Shown: positions 1 to 8,282 of the stretch, in pieces | Layout: each line of letters opens with the position of its first letter | How positions within the stretch are numbered: the stretch's first letter is position 1 | Source of the DNA: Bog-257 sp963805985 | Lineage (GTDB): Bacteria > Acidobacteriota > Terriglobia > Terriglobales > Acidobacteriaceae | Assembly: GCA_963805985.1 (NCBI GenBank) | Contig: CAWDWG010000013.1 | Location: forward strand, 310,001 to 374,000 | Reading direction: 5' to 3' | Length of the DNA stretch: 64,000 bases | The notes under the pieces: model-generated | Databases searched by the model: none | What the model saw: the letters and a program-made list of their open reading frames with translations, nothing else | What the model was told of the DNA's origin: nothing | Made by a program: the position numbers and the translations under genes

Positions 1-65
1 TCCTGAGCGTTTAGCTGGACTGTTCCGAATAACAGCATCCAGGCGACAATGAGCCGTATGTTCAT
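1..65 (-). CDS. N-terminus of a secreted protein (partial, runs off the left edge)
   Basis: Only the first 21 codons lie in the window. The ATG (complement of 63-65) follows a strong Shine-Dalgarno (GGGAGGAC) at the right distance. The peptide starts MNIRLIVAWMLLFGTVQ and continues LNAQ: one basic residue, a hydrophobic core and an Ala-X-Gln type end, as in a Sec signal peptide. The mature protein is outside the window, so no function can be given. It is the next minus-strand gene after purE, 44 bp downstream of the purE stop, and could be cotranscribed. Confidence 0.6.
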   Translation of the reverse strand, partial: MNIRLIVAWMLLFGTVQLNAQ

Positions 66-109
66 GTCCCGTCCTCCCTGTCTGCGATGATTGGCTTGAA
101 TCTGCGGCC

Positions 110-637
110 TTATTTTACGCGTCGTCCCTTTGTTTTCTGGCTCTCTTTTAGCTTGCGCGACTTGGCTTCCACGCCCTTGGCCAGCTTTTCCTTGTGGGCT
201 TCGAGCTTCTTGTCGACTTCGGCATCGTAGAGGCCGATCATCTGCGCGGCGAGAATGCCGGCGTTGGTCGCGCCGGGTTTACCGATGGCGACGGTCGCTA
301 CCGGAATTCCAGCCGGCATCTGCACCATGGCCAGCAAGGAATCCAGACCAAGCAGCGCGGTGGATGGAATGGGGACGGCGATGACGGGGAGCGTGGTCTC
401 GGCGGCAATGACGCCGGCGAGATGAGCCGCGCCGCCTGCGCCGGCGATGACGACCTTCACCCCGCGCGATTTCAGAGCGCGCGTGTATTCGCTGGTGCGA
501 GCCGGCGAGCGGTGCGCGGAGGTGATGTCGATTTCATAAGGAATGGCAAACTCGGCCAGCGCCTTCGCGGCCTCGTTCATGATGTCGAGGTCGGAGTCGC
601 TGCCCATGACGATGGAGACGAGAGGAGTGTTGTTCAT
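110..637 (-). CDS. purE: N5-carboxyaminoimidazole ribonucleotide mutase PurE (class I)
   Basis: PurE interconverts N5-CAIR and CAIR in de novo purine synthesis in the cytosol. The 175-residue product shows the family hallmarks: a GSDSDLDIMNEAA nucleotide/phosphate-binding start (about residues 12-24), SAHRSP with the catalytic His (about 40-45), the Gly/Ala-rich AGAGGAAHLAGV loop and a GLDSLLAMVQMPAGIPVATVAIG segment. It has the usual class I length plus a Lys-rich tail (about residues 145-175) that is longer than usual. It lies on the same strand as purD but is separated from it by about 330 bp of dispersed repeats. No purK is seen. Confidence 0.95.
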   Translation of the reverse strand: MNNTPLVSIVMGSDSDLDIMNEAAKALAEFAIPYEIDITSAHRSPARTSEYTRALKSRGVKVVIAGAGGAAHLAGVIAAETTLPVIAVPIPSTALLGLDSLLAMVQMPAGIPVATVAIGKPGATNAGILAAQMIGLYDAEVDKKLEAHKEKLAKGVEAKSRKLKESQKTKGRRVK

Positions 638-965
638 AATCGTTTTGTGCCGTCCCTAAAGGGACTCAGAATCAAATTTGGCCGGCCACCCAGCACTCCG
701 CTGCGCTCCGTGCTGGGCTATCATGCACGCGCCGGCGGCGCTCGGAACTCTTACGGTTCGTCACACCGATGCGAAGACAAACGGTGTTCCCTTAATCGCA
801 TGAACCGATGCGAGGGCAAACGGTGCTTCCTCATAGCATGACAGGTCTGCGCCGATAAAAAGCTGCCGCTCATCCCGCAGAGCGGGACTCAGTTCTGGGT
901 GCTGCGATCAGTGATGGCGCGCCTGACGTTGTGCTCCACCTTTTGCACTGCACACTTGCCTGGAT
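638..965. repeat. Intergenic block with a family C dispersed repeat
   Basis: There is no gene here. Positions about 650-745 hold a repeat built on the inverted pair CCCAGCA/TGCTGGG, flanked by GTCCC-TAAA-GGGAC and by TATCATGCACGC. The same arrangement recurs at 5673-5766, 18848-18945, 19030-19127, 19171-19268 and 19760-19866, and in degenerate form near 15628-15770. Two short near-direct repeats (CGATGCGAAGACAAACGGTG and a CGATGCGAGGGCAAACGGTG version) follow at about 767-830. Confidence 0.6.
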
Positions 966-2252
966 TCACTCTCCACTCCGCAGGTGTTTCAGGCCGCGGG
1001 CGGCAATGTCTTTGCGATAGTGCATGGCGTCGAAGCGAATTTTCATCACCGCGTCGTAGGCGCGCTCGACGGCCTCGGGCAAATCCTTGCCGCGCGCGGT
1101 CACTCCCAGCACGCGACCGCCGGAGGTGTAATACATATTGTCGCGACGATTGGTGCCGGCGTGGAAGACTTTCACACCCGGCAGCCGATCGGCGTCGTCG
1201 ATACCGGTGATCAGCTTTCCGGCTTCGAATGCGCCGGGATATCCTCCCGATGCCATCACCACGCAGACGGCCGGATCGGGGGACCAGCGAAAATCGCCAT
1301 CGCTGACGCGGCCGGCGATCGACGACTCCATCGCTTCGAGCAGATCGCTCTCCATGCGCATCATGATCGGTTGCGTCTCGGGATCGCCGAAGCGGCAATT
1401 GAACTCCAGCACCATCGGCCCTTTCGCGGTCATCATGATGCCGCAATAAAGGATGCCCTTGTACTCGGCGCCTTCGGCGCGCATGCCGGCGACGACCGGC
1501 CGCGCGATGTGTGTCACCAGCCAGTCGCGCATCTGCTTGTCGACGATGTGGTTGGCTGAATAGGCGCCCATGCCGCCGGTGTTTGGGCCCTGATCGTTGT
1601 CGAAGGCGCGCTTGTGATCCTGGGCCGCGACCAGCGGCACCACGCGCTCGCCATCGCTCATCACCAGGAAGGACAATTCTTCGCCCTTGAGACATTCTTC
1701 CAGAACCACGCGCGAACCGGCCTCGCCCAGCAACTTGCCGGCGAGCATCTCCTCGGCGGTGCGCTGGGCTTCTTCCTTCGACTGCGCGATGACCACACCT
1801 TTGCCCGCGGCCAGCCCGTCGGCTTTGACCACGATGGGCGCGTGAAACAGCTTCAGCGCCTCGCGCACCTGCGCGTTGGTGGAGCAGACCGAGTACTTCG
1901 CAGTCGGGATGCGATGGCGCTGCATGAACTCCTTGGCGAAGCTCTTGCTGGACTCCAACTGGGCCGCAGCGCGAGTTGGACCGAAGATGGGCCAGCCGCG
2001 TCGCTGGAATTCGTCGACGATGCCCAGGGTGAGAGGGAGTTCCGGACCAACGACCGTGAGATCGGGATTGAGGCGATTCGCCAGCTGCACCAGCGAGTCG
2101 ATGCTCTTGAGGTCGACGGCCAGACACTCTGCGTCCGCGGCAATGCCGCCGTTGCCCGGCGCGCAATAGAGCTTGGTCATGCGCGGCGATTGCCGCAGCT
2201 TCCAGACCAGCGCGTGTTCGCGACCGCCGCTACCGAGGACAAGGACCTTCAT
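966..2252 (-). CDS. purD: Phosphoribosylamine--glycine ligase (GAR synthetase)
   Basis: Purine pathway step 2: ATP-dependent ligation of glycine to phosphoribosylamine. The 428-residue product is full length. It opens with MKVLVLGSGGREHALVWKL, the PurD N-domain signature. The ATP-grasp region includes PIVVKADGLAAGKGVVIA (about 138-155), GPNTGGMGAYS and the metal-binding LEFNCRFGDPETQPIMMRM (about 285-303). The ATG start fits the family start exactly, although only a weak ribosome site is visible. It lies 53 bp downstream of the ABC permease gene, so efflux and purine genes may share transcripts. Confidence 0.97.
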   Translation of the reverse strand: MKVLVLGSGGREHALVWKLRQSPRMTKLYCAPGNGGIAADAECLAVDLKSIDSLVQLANRLNPDLTVVGPELPLTLGIVDEFQRRGWPIFGPTRAAAQLESSKSFAKEFMQRHRIPTAKYSVCSTNAQVREALKLFHAPIVVKADGLAAGKGVVIAQSKEEAQRTAEEMLAGKLLGEAGSRVVLEECLKGEELSFLVMSDGERVVPLVAAQDHKRAFDNDQGPNTGGMGAYSANHIVDKQMRDWLVTHIARPVVAGMRAEGAEYKGILYCGIMMTAKGPMVLEFNCRFGDPETQPIMMRMESDLLEAMESSIAGRVSDGDFRWSPDPAVCVVMASGGYPGAFEAGKLITGIDDADRLPGVKVFHAGTNRRDNMYYTSGGRVLGVTARGKDLPEAVERAYDAVMKIRFDAMHYRKDIAARGLKHLRSGE

Positions 2253-2305
2253 AGGCGAAAGAAAAAGAGTAGGGGCCGCGTGTGGCGCGTGTCAAACGCG
2301 GACCG

Positions 2306-3421
2306 TCACAGGGTGCGTTTGAACAGCGCCGTGGCGATGGTAATCATGATGGTGGCCGAGATGAGCATGAAGGCCAGATCGCCGCGGATGGCGACGAAGC
2401 CGGCGTCTTTCAACAGCAGCGCCTTGAAGGCGTGTACGGAATAGGTGAAAGGATCGATGTAGGCGATCCAGCGCAGCCACGCGGGAAACGCCTTGATGGG
2501 GTAGATGGAGCCGGCCGGGAAGAACAGCAGCGTGTTGAGGATGCCGAAGGTGGCGCGCGGCACCAGCGGATCTTCGACGCGCACCATCATCAGAAACATC
2601 ATGGTGTTGAAGGTCAACGCCGTGGCCACGATCACCAGCAGTACCCAAAGCATGTTTTGCAGGGTGAAGATCGATCCCAGCCCGGACAGCAGCGATCCCA
2701 GGATCGTGATGACGATGCCGGCCATGATGGCCTTGATGGCGCCCGCGATGTTGAGGCCGGCGACCAGCTCGAATTTTGTGATGGGCGTGACTAGATAGCC
2801 TTCGTGCACACCACGGGCTTTGTCGTCGATGTACAACATGCCGCCGCCGATCATCACCGACACGAACATAGCCAGCGCGATCGACCCAGGCAGCAGATAC
2901 TTCATGTACTCGGTGTAGGGATAGAGTTCGACGGTATCGAGCGTGATCTGTTGCAGGATTCGCGAGGGCTCGACGTCGGGATTGTTCAGCGCGTTGACCA
3001 GGCTGGCAAATTCGTCCTCCAGCGTGGAGCTCATGATGTTGTCGGTGTTATCGACGATGAGCGCGATGCGAGGATGGTTCTGCTCGTAGACGCGGCGCGA
3101 ATACTCCGGCGGGATGATGATGGCGCCGTCGAGGCGACCGGTGCGCACGTCCTCCATGGCCTGTTTGTCGCTGTCATAAGGAATGGGAGTGAAGGTGTGT
3201 GCGTTGGACTGGACGGCGGCCAGAGCTTCGCGAACTTTCACGGCTTGCGTGCCCTGGTCCTGATCGACGACGCCGAGGCTGGCGTTCTTGATTTTGCCGC
3301 CGAAGGCGTTGCCCAGCACGATGAGCTGGACGAGAGGAAATACCATGGCCACCAGCATCAGCGCCGGTGAGCGGAAGAACTTGCGCAGTTCGCGCTCGAC
3401 AATGGCCCACATTCGATTCAT
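2306..3421 (-). CDS. ABC-2 type multidrug efflux permease
   Basis: Inner-membrane permease of 371 residues. The N-terminus (MNRMWAIVERELRKFFRSP, then a hydrophobic helix) is the classic start of YhhJ/ABC-2 permeases. It is followed by a large extracytoplasmic domain (about residues 45-175) and five more hydrophobic helices toward the C-terminus, with ...WLRWIAYIDPFTYSVHAFKALLLKD near the end. It would pair with the ABC ATPase at 4359-5414 and the HlyD adaptor at 6205-7285 to form a tripartite drug exporter. The gene sits in the same operon orientation but is separated from the ATPase by the RAYT/REP block. Confidence 0.92.
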   Translation of the reverse strand: MNRMWAIVERELRKFFRSPALMLVAMVFPLVQLIVLGNAFGGKIKNASLGVVDQDQGTQAVKVREALAAVQSNAHTFTPIPYDSDKQAMEDVRTGRLDGAIIIPPEYSRRVYEQNHPRIALIVDNTDNIMSSTLEDEFASLVNALNNPDVEPSRILQQITLDTVELYPYTEYMKYLLPGSIALAMFVSVMIGGGMLYIDDKARGVHEGYLVTPITKFELVAGLNIAGAIKAIMAGIVITILGSLLSGLGSIFTLQNMLWVLLVIVATALTFNTMMFLMMVRVEDPLVPRATFGILNTLLFFPAGSIYPIKAFPAWLRWIAYIDPFTYSVHAFKALLLKDAGFVAIRGDLAFMLISATIMITIATALFKRTL

Positions 3422-3608
3422 AAGTGCTTAAACCCCGGAGTGCCGCCGGCTAAAGCCGGCTCGATAAATCAAGAGCGCGTTTCGGTACGACTAAAGTCGT
3501 GCCCTGTTACAAACCCTCAGGACTGGAATCCGTCAAGAAGCGCAATTTATGTCGCCTTGTAACAGGGCACGGCTTCCAGCCGTGCCGCAAGCTGCCCCCT
3601 TTAAGAAA
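3422..3608. repeat. REP-like palindrome block left of RAYT 1
   Basis: Three palindromes are visible: GCCGGC-TAAA-GCCGGC at 3445-3460; GGTACGAC-TAAA-GTCGTGCC with a CTGTTAC tail at 3484-3510; and, in opposite orientation, TTGTAACAG followed by GGCACGGCT-TCC-AGCCGTGCC at 3557-3586. The same motifs recur at 4139-4167, 4230-4257, 4278-4305, 5425-5492, 6038-6060 and 16736-16815. They are the likely targets or cognates of the adjacent transposase. Confidence 0.7.
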
Positions 3609-4094
3609 TCAGGGGGCTTTAGCCCCTGCGGTTTTTCTCCGTGCCAGATAGTTAAAGCAAAACGGGAACTCATCTGGCGTATCCACCAAGCCCCGTCGAA
3701 CCGGATTCTGTGCGATATATTCGCGACGGCGCTCAAAGCTGTCTGGATCTTCGACCCGCAACTCCCAAAATCCGCGTTGCCATACTTCACCGGCATACCC
3801 GTGTTCTTTCCTAACTCGATACGAAAAATCGCCTTTGATCAGCTGTACTGCCTTCTCGATCGTCATCTCGCCTGAAAGCGTGATCAGCAGATGCACGTGA
3901 TCGGGCATGACGACGAAGTCATGCACCTTGAATTTGCCTTCGCGGGCGTACGACCGCAGCACGTCAATGAGCAAGGTCGCATTGCGCTCGGATTGCAAGA
4001 GAGCACGCCCCATGCTTGTCTTCGTGGTTACGAAGAAGGTACGAGACGAGCTCAGTATTTTGCCGCTCTCGGTATGTCGTGAAGGCTTCGTCAT
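3609..4094 (-). mobile_element. REP-associated tyrosine transposase (RAYT 1, Y1/HUH family)
   Basis: 161 residues, the normal size for a RAYT. The HUH motif appears as VVMPDHVHLLITL (about residues 62-74), and the catalytic Tyr helix is in RREYIAQNPVRRGLV (about 123-137), a standard RAYT signature. In this family the enzyme nicks and joins single-stranded REP DNA. The gene is bounded on both sides by the same palindrome: AGGGGC-TTTA-GCCCCT at 3612-3627, which also encodes the protein's last residues, and GGGGC-TAAAA-GCCCC at 4100-4114. More REP copies lie just outside. It is inserted between the ATPase and permease genes of an efflux operon and transcribed in the same direction. Confidence 0.9.
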
Positions 4095-4358
4095 ATTCCG
4101 GGGCTAAAAGCCCCTCGAGGTCTTTTAGGGATCGCGAGCGGCACGACTAAAAGTCGTGCCCTGTTACGGAGCCTCAAAATCGCGATCGACACGACTAGAC
4201 AGGCTGCTGAAACACTCCGACCGGACCGTCCTAGGCCGCCGGCTAAAGCCGGCTCAGAACAGAAATAAACAACGTATCGGCACGACTAAAGTCGTGCCCT
4301 GTTACAAAGCGTTCGCACAACCGACTTTTTCATCAGCCGTACTCATCTTCTTCGCTCT
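4095..4358. repeat. REP-like palindrome block right of RAYT 1
   Basis: Contains GGGGC-TAAAA-GCCCC (4100-4114), GGCACGACT-AAA-AGTCGTGCC with its CTGTTAC tail (about 4139-4167), an AGGCTGCTGAAA motif (about 4200), GCCGGC-TAAA-GCCGGC (about 4234-4252) and another GGCACGAC-TAAA-GTCGTGCC CTGTTAC copy (about 4278-4305). No gene is visible. The AGGCTGCTGAAA word also flanks REP copies near 16610 and 16710 and, in reverse, near 5860, 14165 and 16830. Confidence 0.7.
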
Positions 4359-5414
4359 TCATGGCCGCATCCCTGGACGGTCGGGCATCATGAAGCTGAA
4401 AGCCTTGACCTGCTCGTCACGCAGCTGCCGTCCCGTGAAGTGGACGAAGACGTCGTCCAGCGTGGTGTTTTGGACGGAGAGCGATTTCACCTGCACGTTG
4501 GAGCGCACGGCCAGCTCCACCAACTCGGTCGTAGTTTTGGAGCCGTCGCTGGTGAGGATGCGGTACATGTCCGCTGCCTCGGGCTGCACCGAGGTCACGT
4601 CGTCGAGCTTCTGAAGCTGGTCCTGCCAGTCCGCTGGCGCATTCAGGAATTGCGCTTCGATGACGTTGGTTCCCGGCACGCTGGCCTTGAGCGCGGCGGG
4701 CGAATCGAGCGCGACCAGCTTGCCGTGATCGACGATGGCGATGCGATCGCAGAGGCGGTCAGCTTCGTCCATGTAATGCGTGGTGATGAGGATCGTGAGG
4801 TCGCGATTGTTCTTGATCTTGGTGAGCATCTCCCAGACGGCGACACGCGAGACCGGATCGAGACCAGTGGTCGGCTCGTCGAGGAAGAAAATTTTGGGAC
4901 TGTGGACGAGACCGCGCGCGATTTCCAAACGACGCCGCATGCCGCCGGAGAGCGTCTTGGTTTGCGCGTGACGCCACTTCTGCAGATCGACCGTGGTCAG
5001 CAGCTCATCGATGTTGCGCTTGCGATGTTCGGCGTCGACGCCGTAGAGCTTGGCGTAGATGTTGAGATTTTCTTCGACGGTGAGATCGATATCGCTGGTG
5101 AGCGCTTGCGGGATCACGCCCATGCAGCGGCGCGCGTTGTCGGGCTGCTTGGATACATCGAAGCCGTTGATGAGCGCGCGGCCGCCGGTGATGGGCAGCA
5201 GCGTCGTCATCATGCGAATCAGGGTGGATTTGCCCGCGCCGTTGGGGCCGAGCAGGCCGAAGATCTCGCCCTGAGCTACGTTGAACGAGACATCATCGAC
5301 GGCGGTGAAGTCGCCGTACTTTTTCATGATGTGATCGACGACGATGGCCTCGCCGTTGGGTGGGTCGGGACAGCCGTCGGCGGTCACAGTCGTCGTTGGT
5401 TTGAACCAGGTCAT
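4359..5414 (-). CDS. ABC transporter ATP-binding protein (DrrA/YhhH-like multidrug export)
   Basis: ATPase subunit of a drug exporter, 351 residues. Walker A LLGPNGAGKST is at about 54-64, a Q-loop at about 102, the ABC signature LSGGMRRRLEIARGL at about 155-169, Walker B KIFFLDEPTTGLD at about 174-186 and the switch His in ILITTHYMDEAD at about 208-219. After the nucleotide-binding domain come about 110 residues with the C-terminal domain typical of DrrA-like proteins. It belongs with the HlyD and permease genes; all run leftwards from the TetR operator region. About 790 bp of repeats separate it from hlyD. Confidence 0.95.
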   Translation of the reverse strand: MTWFKPTTTVTADGCPDPPNGEAIVVDHIMKKYGDFTAVDDVSFNVAQGEIFGLLGPNGAGKSTLIRMMTTLLPITGGRALINGFDVSKQPDNARRCMGVIPQALTSDIDLTVEENLNIYAKLYGVDAEHRKRNIDELLTTVDLQKWRHAQTKTLSGGMRRRLEIARGLVHSPKIFFLDEPTTGLDPVSRVAVWEMLTKIKNNRDLTILITTHYMDEADRLCDRIAIVDHGKLVALDSPAALKASVPGTNVIEAQFLNAPADWQDQLQKLDDVTSVQPEAADMYRILTSDGSKTTTELVELAVRSNVQVKSLSVQNTTLDDVFVHFTGRQLRDEQVKAFSFMMPDRPGMRP

Positions 5415-5490
5415 ATTTGTGTCGCCGGCTGAAGCCGGCTCTGCAATCTATAGAAGGTGCGTTTGTGGCACGACTGAAGTCGTGCCTTGA

Positions 5491-5653
5491 CTCATGTCGT
5501 CCGAACTTGGAACATTTACGTGCCGCGTACGAACCGCAGATCCTTCGACTGCGCGTCCGCCCGCTGCAACAGAAGCGGCGGAAAAGCAAAAACGCGGACG
5601 CTCCGCTCAGGATGACAAGTCTTGAAAAGAGCGCGCGTTCGGCACGACTGAAG
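5491..5653 (+). repeat. Direct repeat copy 1 (about 162 bp)
   Basis: Starts at CTCATGTCGTCCGAACTTGG, runs through CGAACCGCAGATCCTTCGAC and a GCAACAGAAGCGGCGG segment, and ends in a REP half GGCACGACTGAAG. It matches 5889-6052 closely along its whole length, with scattered substitutions. The core (GATCCTTCGACT...CTCAGGATGAC) is a widespread bacterial dispersed-repeat type; this attribution is from memory. Confidence 0.75.
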
Positions 5654-5888
5654 AGTTGGCGTGCGAACCGTGTCGTCCCCGAGGGACTCTGGTTCCTTTG
5701 CCACTCTACCCAGGACTCCGCTGCGCTCCGTCCTGGGCTATCATGCACGCGCCTGCGGCGCTCTGGTTCTTCGAGCCTCCTACTCCACTGCCTGAAAGAA
5801 AGCCAGTTCTCACGCAGACACTGAAGTCGTCCCCTGTTACAAAGCGCAGGGAACGAGTTTTTCAGCGGCCCGTGAAGTGGTGCCCTTA

Positions 5889-6052
5889 CTCATGTCCTCC
5901 GAACTTGGTACATTTACGTGGCGCCTACGAACCGCAGATCCTTCGACTGCGCGTCCGCCCGCCGCAACAGAAGCGGCGGAAAAGCAAAAACGCGGACGCT
6001 CCGCTCAGGATGACAAGAATTAAGAAAGAGCACATTTTGGCACGACTAAAAG
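5889..6052 (+). repeat. Direct repeat copy 2 (about 162 bp)
   Basis: Second copy of the 5491-5653 unit, about 398 bp away and in the same orientation. It keeps the GAACCGCAGATCCTTCGACT and CGGACGCTCCGCTCAGGATG cores and ends in GGCACGACTAAAAG, continuing into a complete REP palindrome. The spacing would allow recombination to delete the material in between. Confidence 0.75.
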
Positions 6053-6204
6053 TCGTGCCCTTACTCATGTCCATCGAGTCAGAGTTGTTTGCACTTCCCG
6101 CGGACAGCAGGTCCCTCCACTCGGGCTGAAGCCCTCGGTCGGGATGACACATCAGGGGAATGCGTGCCCGGCCCACTTAAAGCAGCGCCCTGTTACAAAG
6201 CTCT

Positions 6205-7285
6205 TCATCGCGCACCCTCAGCCACTTTTCTGGTTGCCAAGTCTTTGGGCAGCAGAACTTCGGCGGTCATGCCGGGGACAAGTGCGCCATCGGGGTTGTC
6301 GACTTTCAGCTTCAGGCCGATGGTCTTGATGTCGCGCTTGCGGCGGCTGACGTCGCGCTGGGTGGCGTAATCGCTCTCGACGCCCTTGAAGATCACAACG
6401 CCCTTCGATCGGCTTGCCCTCAGGCAACCGCACCTTGAGCTGATCGCCCTGCGCGACGAAGCGGCTCTCGGTCTCGGGAGCTTCGGCGCGAACCCAGGTG
6501 TCGCCAAAGTCGATGATGGTCACGATCGGCGTGCCGGGATTCACCACTTCGCCCTGTCGCGTCGCGCGAACGGAGACGGTGCCGCTGACGGGCGCGTAGA
6601 TTTTCGTGTAGCCCAGACGCGTATCGGCTTCGGCCATTTGTGCGCGTGCGTTCGCGACCTGCGCCTCGTTCATGGCAACATTGCTGGCCGCGGTGCGCTG
6701 CTGATGGAGACGGGCGTTGGCGGTGTTCAGGTCGGCTTGCGCGGCGTCGACATTCTTCTGCGCACTCAGCACGACGGCTTTCTGCGCGTTCAACTGCTCC
6801 TCGGCACGCACGCGATCCTGATCGGACTCGACGCCGGCTTTCGCCAGCTCGATCATGCGCTGCGAGTCGCTCTGAACACGCGCCAGGTCGGCATTGGCTT
6901 GCGCCAGCGACGCCTTCGCGGACGCCAGCCGCGCCTGTGCGTTCACCACGCCGCTGTTGGTCTCGCCTAGAGTCTGCGCCTCGGTGGCCTGCATGGCGGA
7001 GACCGATGAGTTGTAAGCGTTGATCGTGGCCTGGGCGGCGTTCTTTTCGGCTTGGAGCTCGGCGGAGTCGATCTCCGCGATCAGGTCGCCGGCTTTCACC
7101 TTGGAGCCTTCGTCGACGTAAAGCTTCTCGACGCGGCCCATGATCTTGGAGCTGACGATGACCTGATTGGCGTCGACGATGCCGATGAGCACGGTGTCGC
7201 TGGTGCGGTCGGTGGAATAGAAATAGTAGCCGGCCGCGATGCCTAAAAGGACGATTAAGAAGACGAAGAATTTATGCGGTTTCAC
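6205..7285 (-). pseudogene. HlyD/EmrA-type membrane fusion protein, interrupted by one frameshift
   Basis: Periplasmic adaptor of the efflux operon. An N-terminal anchor (FFVFLIVLLGIAAGYYF) is followed by the biotinyl-lipoyl half GRVEKLYVDEGSKVKAGDLI, a long Ala/Gln-rich coiled-coil hairpin (about residues 75-215) and the second lipoyl half IYAPVSGTVSVRATRQGEVV. The frame breaks at about 6405, after ...VRLPEGKPIEG. The next frame supplies VVIFKGVESDYATQRDVSRR to the natural end LATRKVAEGAR at 6205. Reading GAAGGGCGTTGTG as GAAGGCGTTGTG restores one open frame, so one extra G in a GGG run explains the break. It is either a recent mutation or a homopolymer base-calling error. It starts 4 bp after the TetR stop. 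Confidence 0.85.
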
Positions 7286-7289
7286 TAGG

Positions 7290-8249
7290 TTACCAATCCT
7301 CGTCGATGTTCTTCGGAAGCCTGCTTCTGGGCACGGTTCCGAGGCGCGCTTCTTCCTTCATGATCCGGATGGCGGTTTCGAAATCCGGAAAGGTGCGATC
7401 CAGCCACGTATACGTGGGCTTCGGGCTGGATGGCGTGTTGGCAGAATTCGCAGCCGACGCCGGCGCTGTTTGGGGCGAGGGAGGCGATGGCGGCGGAGCA
7501 ACGGACTTCTTGCCAGCCTTCCGTTTCCTGACCGTCTGGCTGCGGAACTCCTCCTCCGCCACTTCCGCGATTTGAGCGGCGAGCTTGATGCCGGCCGACC
7601 GATTGGTGAACAGTGCGGCGGCGATGAAATCGAGCACGGCGGCGCGGCGTTTCTGAATCACCTGCACCGGCCCGTACCGCTCGGGCATGAACTTCTCCCG
7701 CAACGGCGCGGTGAGGAAGTAATGAACGATCGAGCCGATCGCCGAGGGGAGAAACTGGTTGGGATCGATGGCGCGAAACTCGCCGCTGCCGATGCCTTCT
7801 CGCATCAGTGCCTGCACGTGGGCGCCGATTGGCTTCATGTATTTGGCGAACAGGCGATCGAGGTGAGTCGATCCGCCGCGGCCGGCGCTCATCAATTCGC
7901 CCATGAAGATGTGCGCGTAGTAAGGAGACTCGGCCACCGAATCGAAGTGAGTGCGCGCGTAGGAGAGAAAGCGCCGGCCGGCCGTGCCCGGCTGATTGCA
8001 CACCGCGATGATGCGCTGCGCCAGCGTCTTGAAGAAGCGGTCGAGGATCTCGCCGTACAGCGCTTCCTTGTCCTTGAAGTAGTAATACAGCAGCGCCTTG
8101 TTGACCTCGGCGGCTTCCGCGATGGCGTCCATGCGGGCGCCGGCCAGACCTTCCTGCCCGAACTCCACCAGGGCAGCCTGGAGGATGGCATTGCGGCTGA
8201 CCTCGGGCTGGCGGCGGGGACGTTTTTGGGTTTTGGCTCGGTTTGGCAT
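7290..8249 (-). CDS. TetR/AcrR family transcriptional regulator of the efflux operon
   Basis: 319 residues. The TetR DNA-binding domain is clear at about 18-65: SRNAILQAALVEFGQEGLAG, then MDAIAEAAEVNKALLYYYFKDKEALYGEIL (helix-turn-helix). A ligand-binding core follows to about residue 220. The last about 100 residues are unusual for TetR: a basic segment (RKRKAGKKS), a Pro/Ala/Ser linker and a tail around TYTWLDRTFPDFETAIRIM. It is the first gene of the operon and its start lies immediately beside two palindromic operators, so autorepression plus control of hlyD-ABC genes is the natural reading. Confidence 0.93.
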   Translation of the reverse strand: MPNRAKTQKRPRRQPEVSRNAILQAALVEFGQEGLAGARMDAIAEAAEVNKALLYYYFKDKEALYGEILDRFFKTLAQRIIAVCNQPGTAGRRFLSYARTHFDSVAESPYYAHIFMGELMSAGRGGSTHLDRLFAKYMKPIGAHVQALMREGIGSGEFRAIDPNQFLPSAIGSIVHYFLTAPLREKFMPERYGPVQVIQKRRAAVLDFIAAALFTNRSAGIKLAAQIAEVAEEEFRSQTVRKRKAGKKSVAPPPSPPSPQTAPASAANSANTPSSPKPTYTWLDRTFPDFETAIRIMKEEARLGTVPRSRLPKNIDEDW

Positions 8250-8250
8250 T

Positions 8251-8268
8251 TAACTAACCGGTTAGTTA
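8251..8268. promoter_or_regulatory. TetR operator 1 (perfect palindrome)
   Basis: TAACTAACCGGTTAGTTA is a perfect 18-bp palindrome that starts 1 bp upstream of the tetR start codon. AACTAAC..GTTAGTT half-sites are typical of TetR-family operators. Position and symmetry argue for direct autoregulation. Confidence 0.85.
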
Positions 8269-8282
8269 GGCTTCTATTGAAT

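Larger units (their letters stand above)
5415..6204. repeat. 790-bp repeat block between the ATPase and hlyD genes
   Basis: No credible gene is present. It contains GCCGGC-TGAA-GCCGGC (about 5427-5442), REP copies of the GGCACGAC..GTCGTGCC type (about 5467-5487 and 6039-6060), a family C repeat (5673-5766) and a long direct repeat described separately. Near the right end (about 6095-6150) is a motif reading CTGAAGCCCTCGGTCGGGAT, related to the repeats at 31.4 and 31.7 kb. The block lies inside what should be an operon. Confidence 0.65.

Noticed and set aside
194..841. Open frame of 215 codons on the plus strand over purE
   Set aside because: It lies antisense to a clear purE, has no motif and owes its length to GC-rich shadowing.
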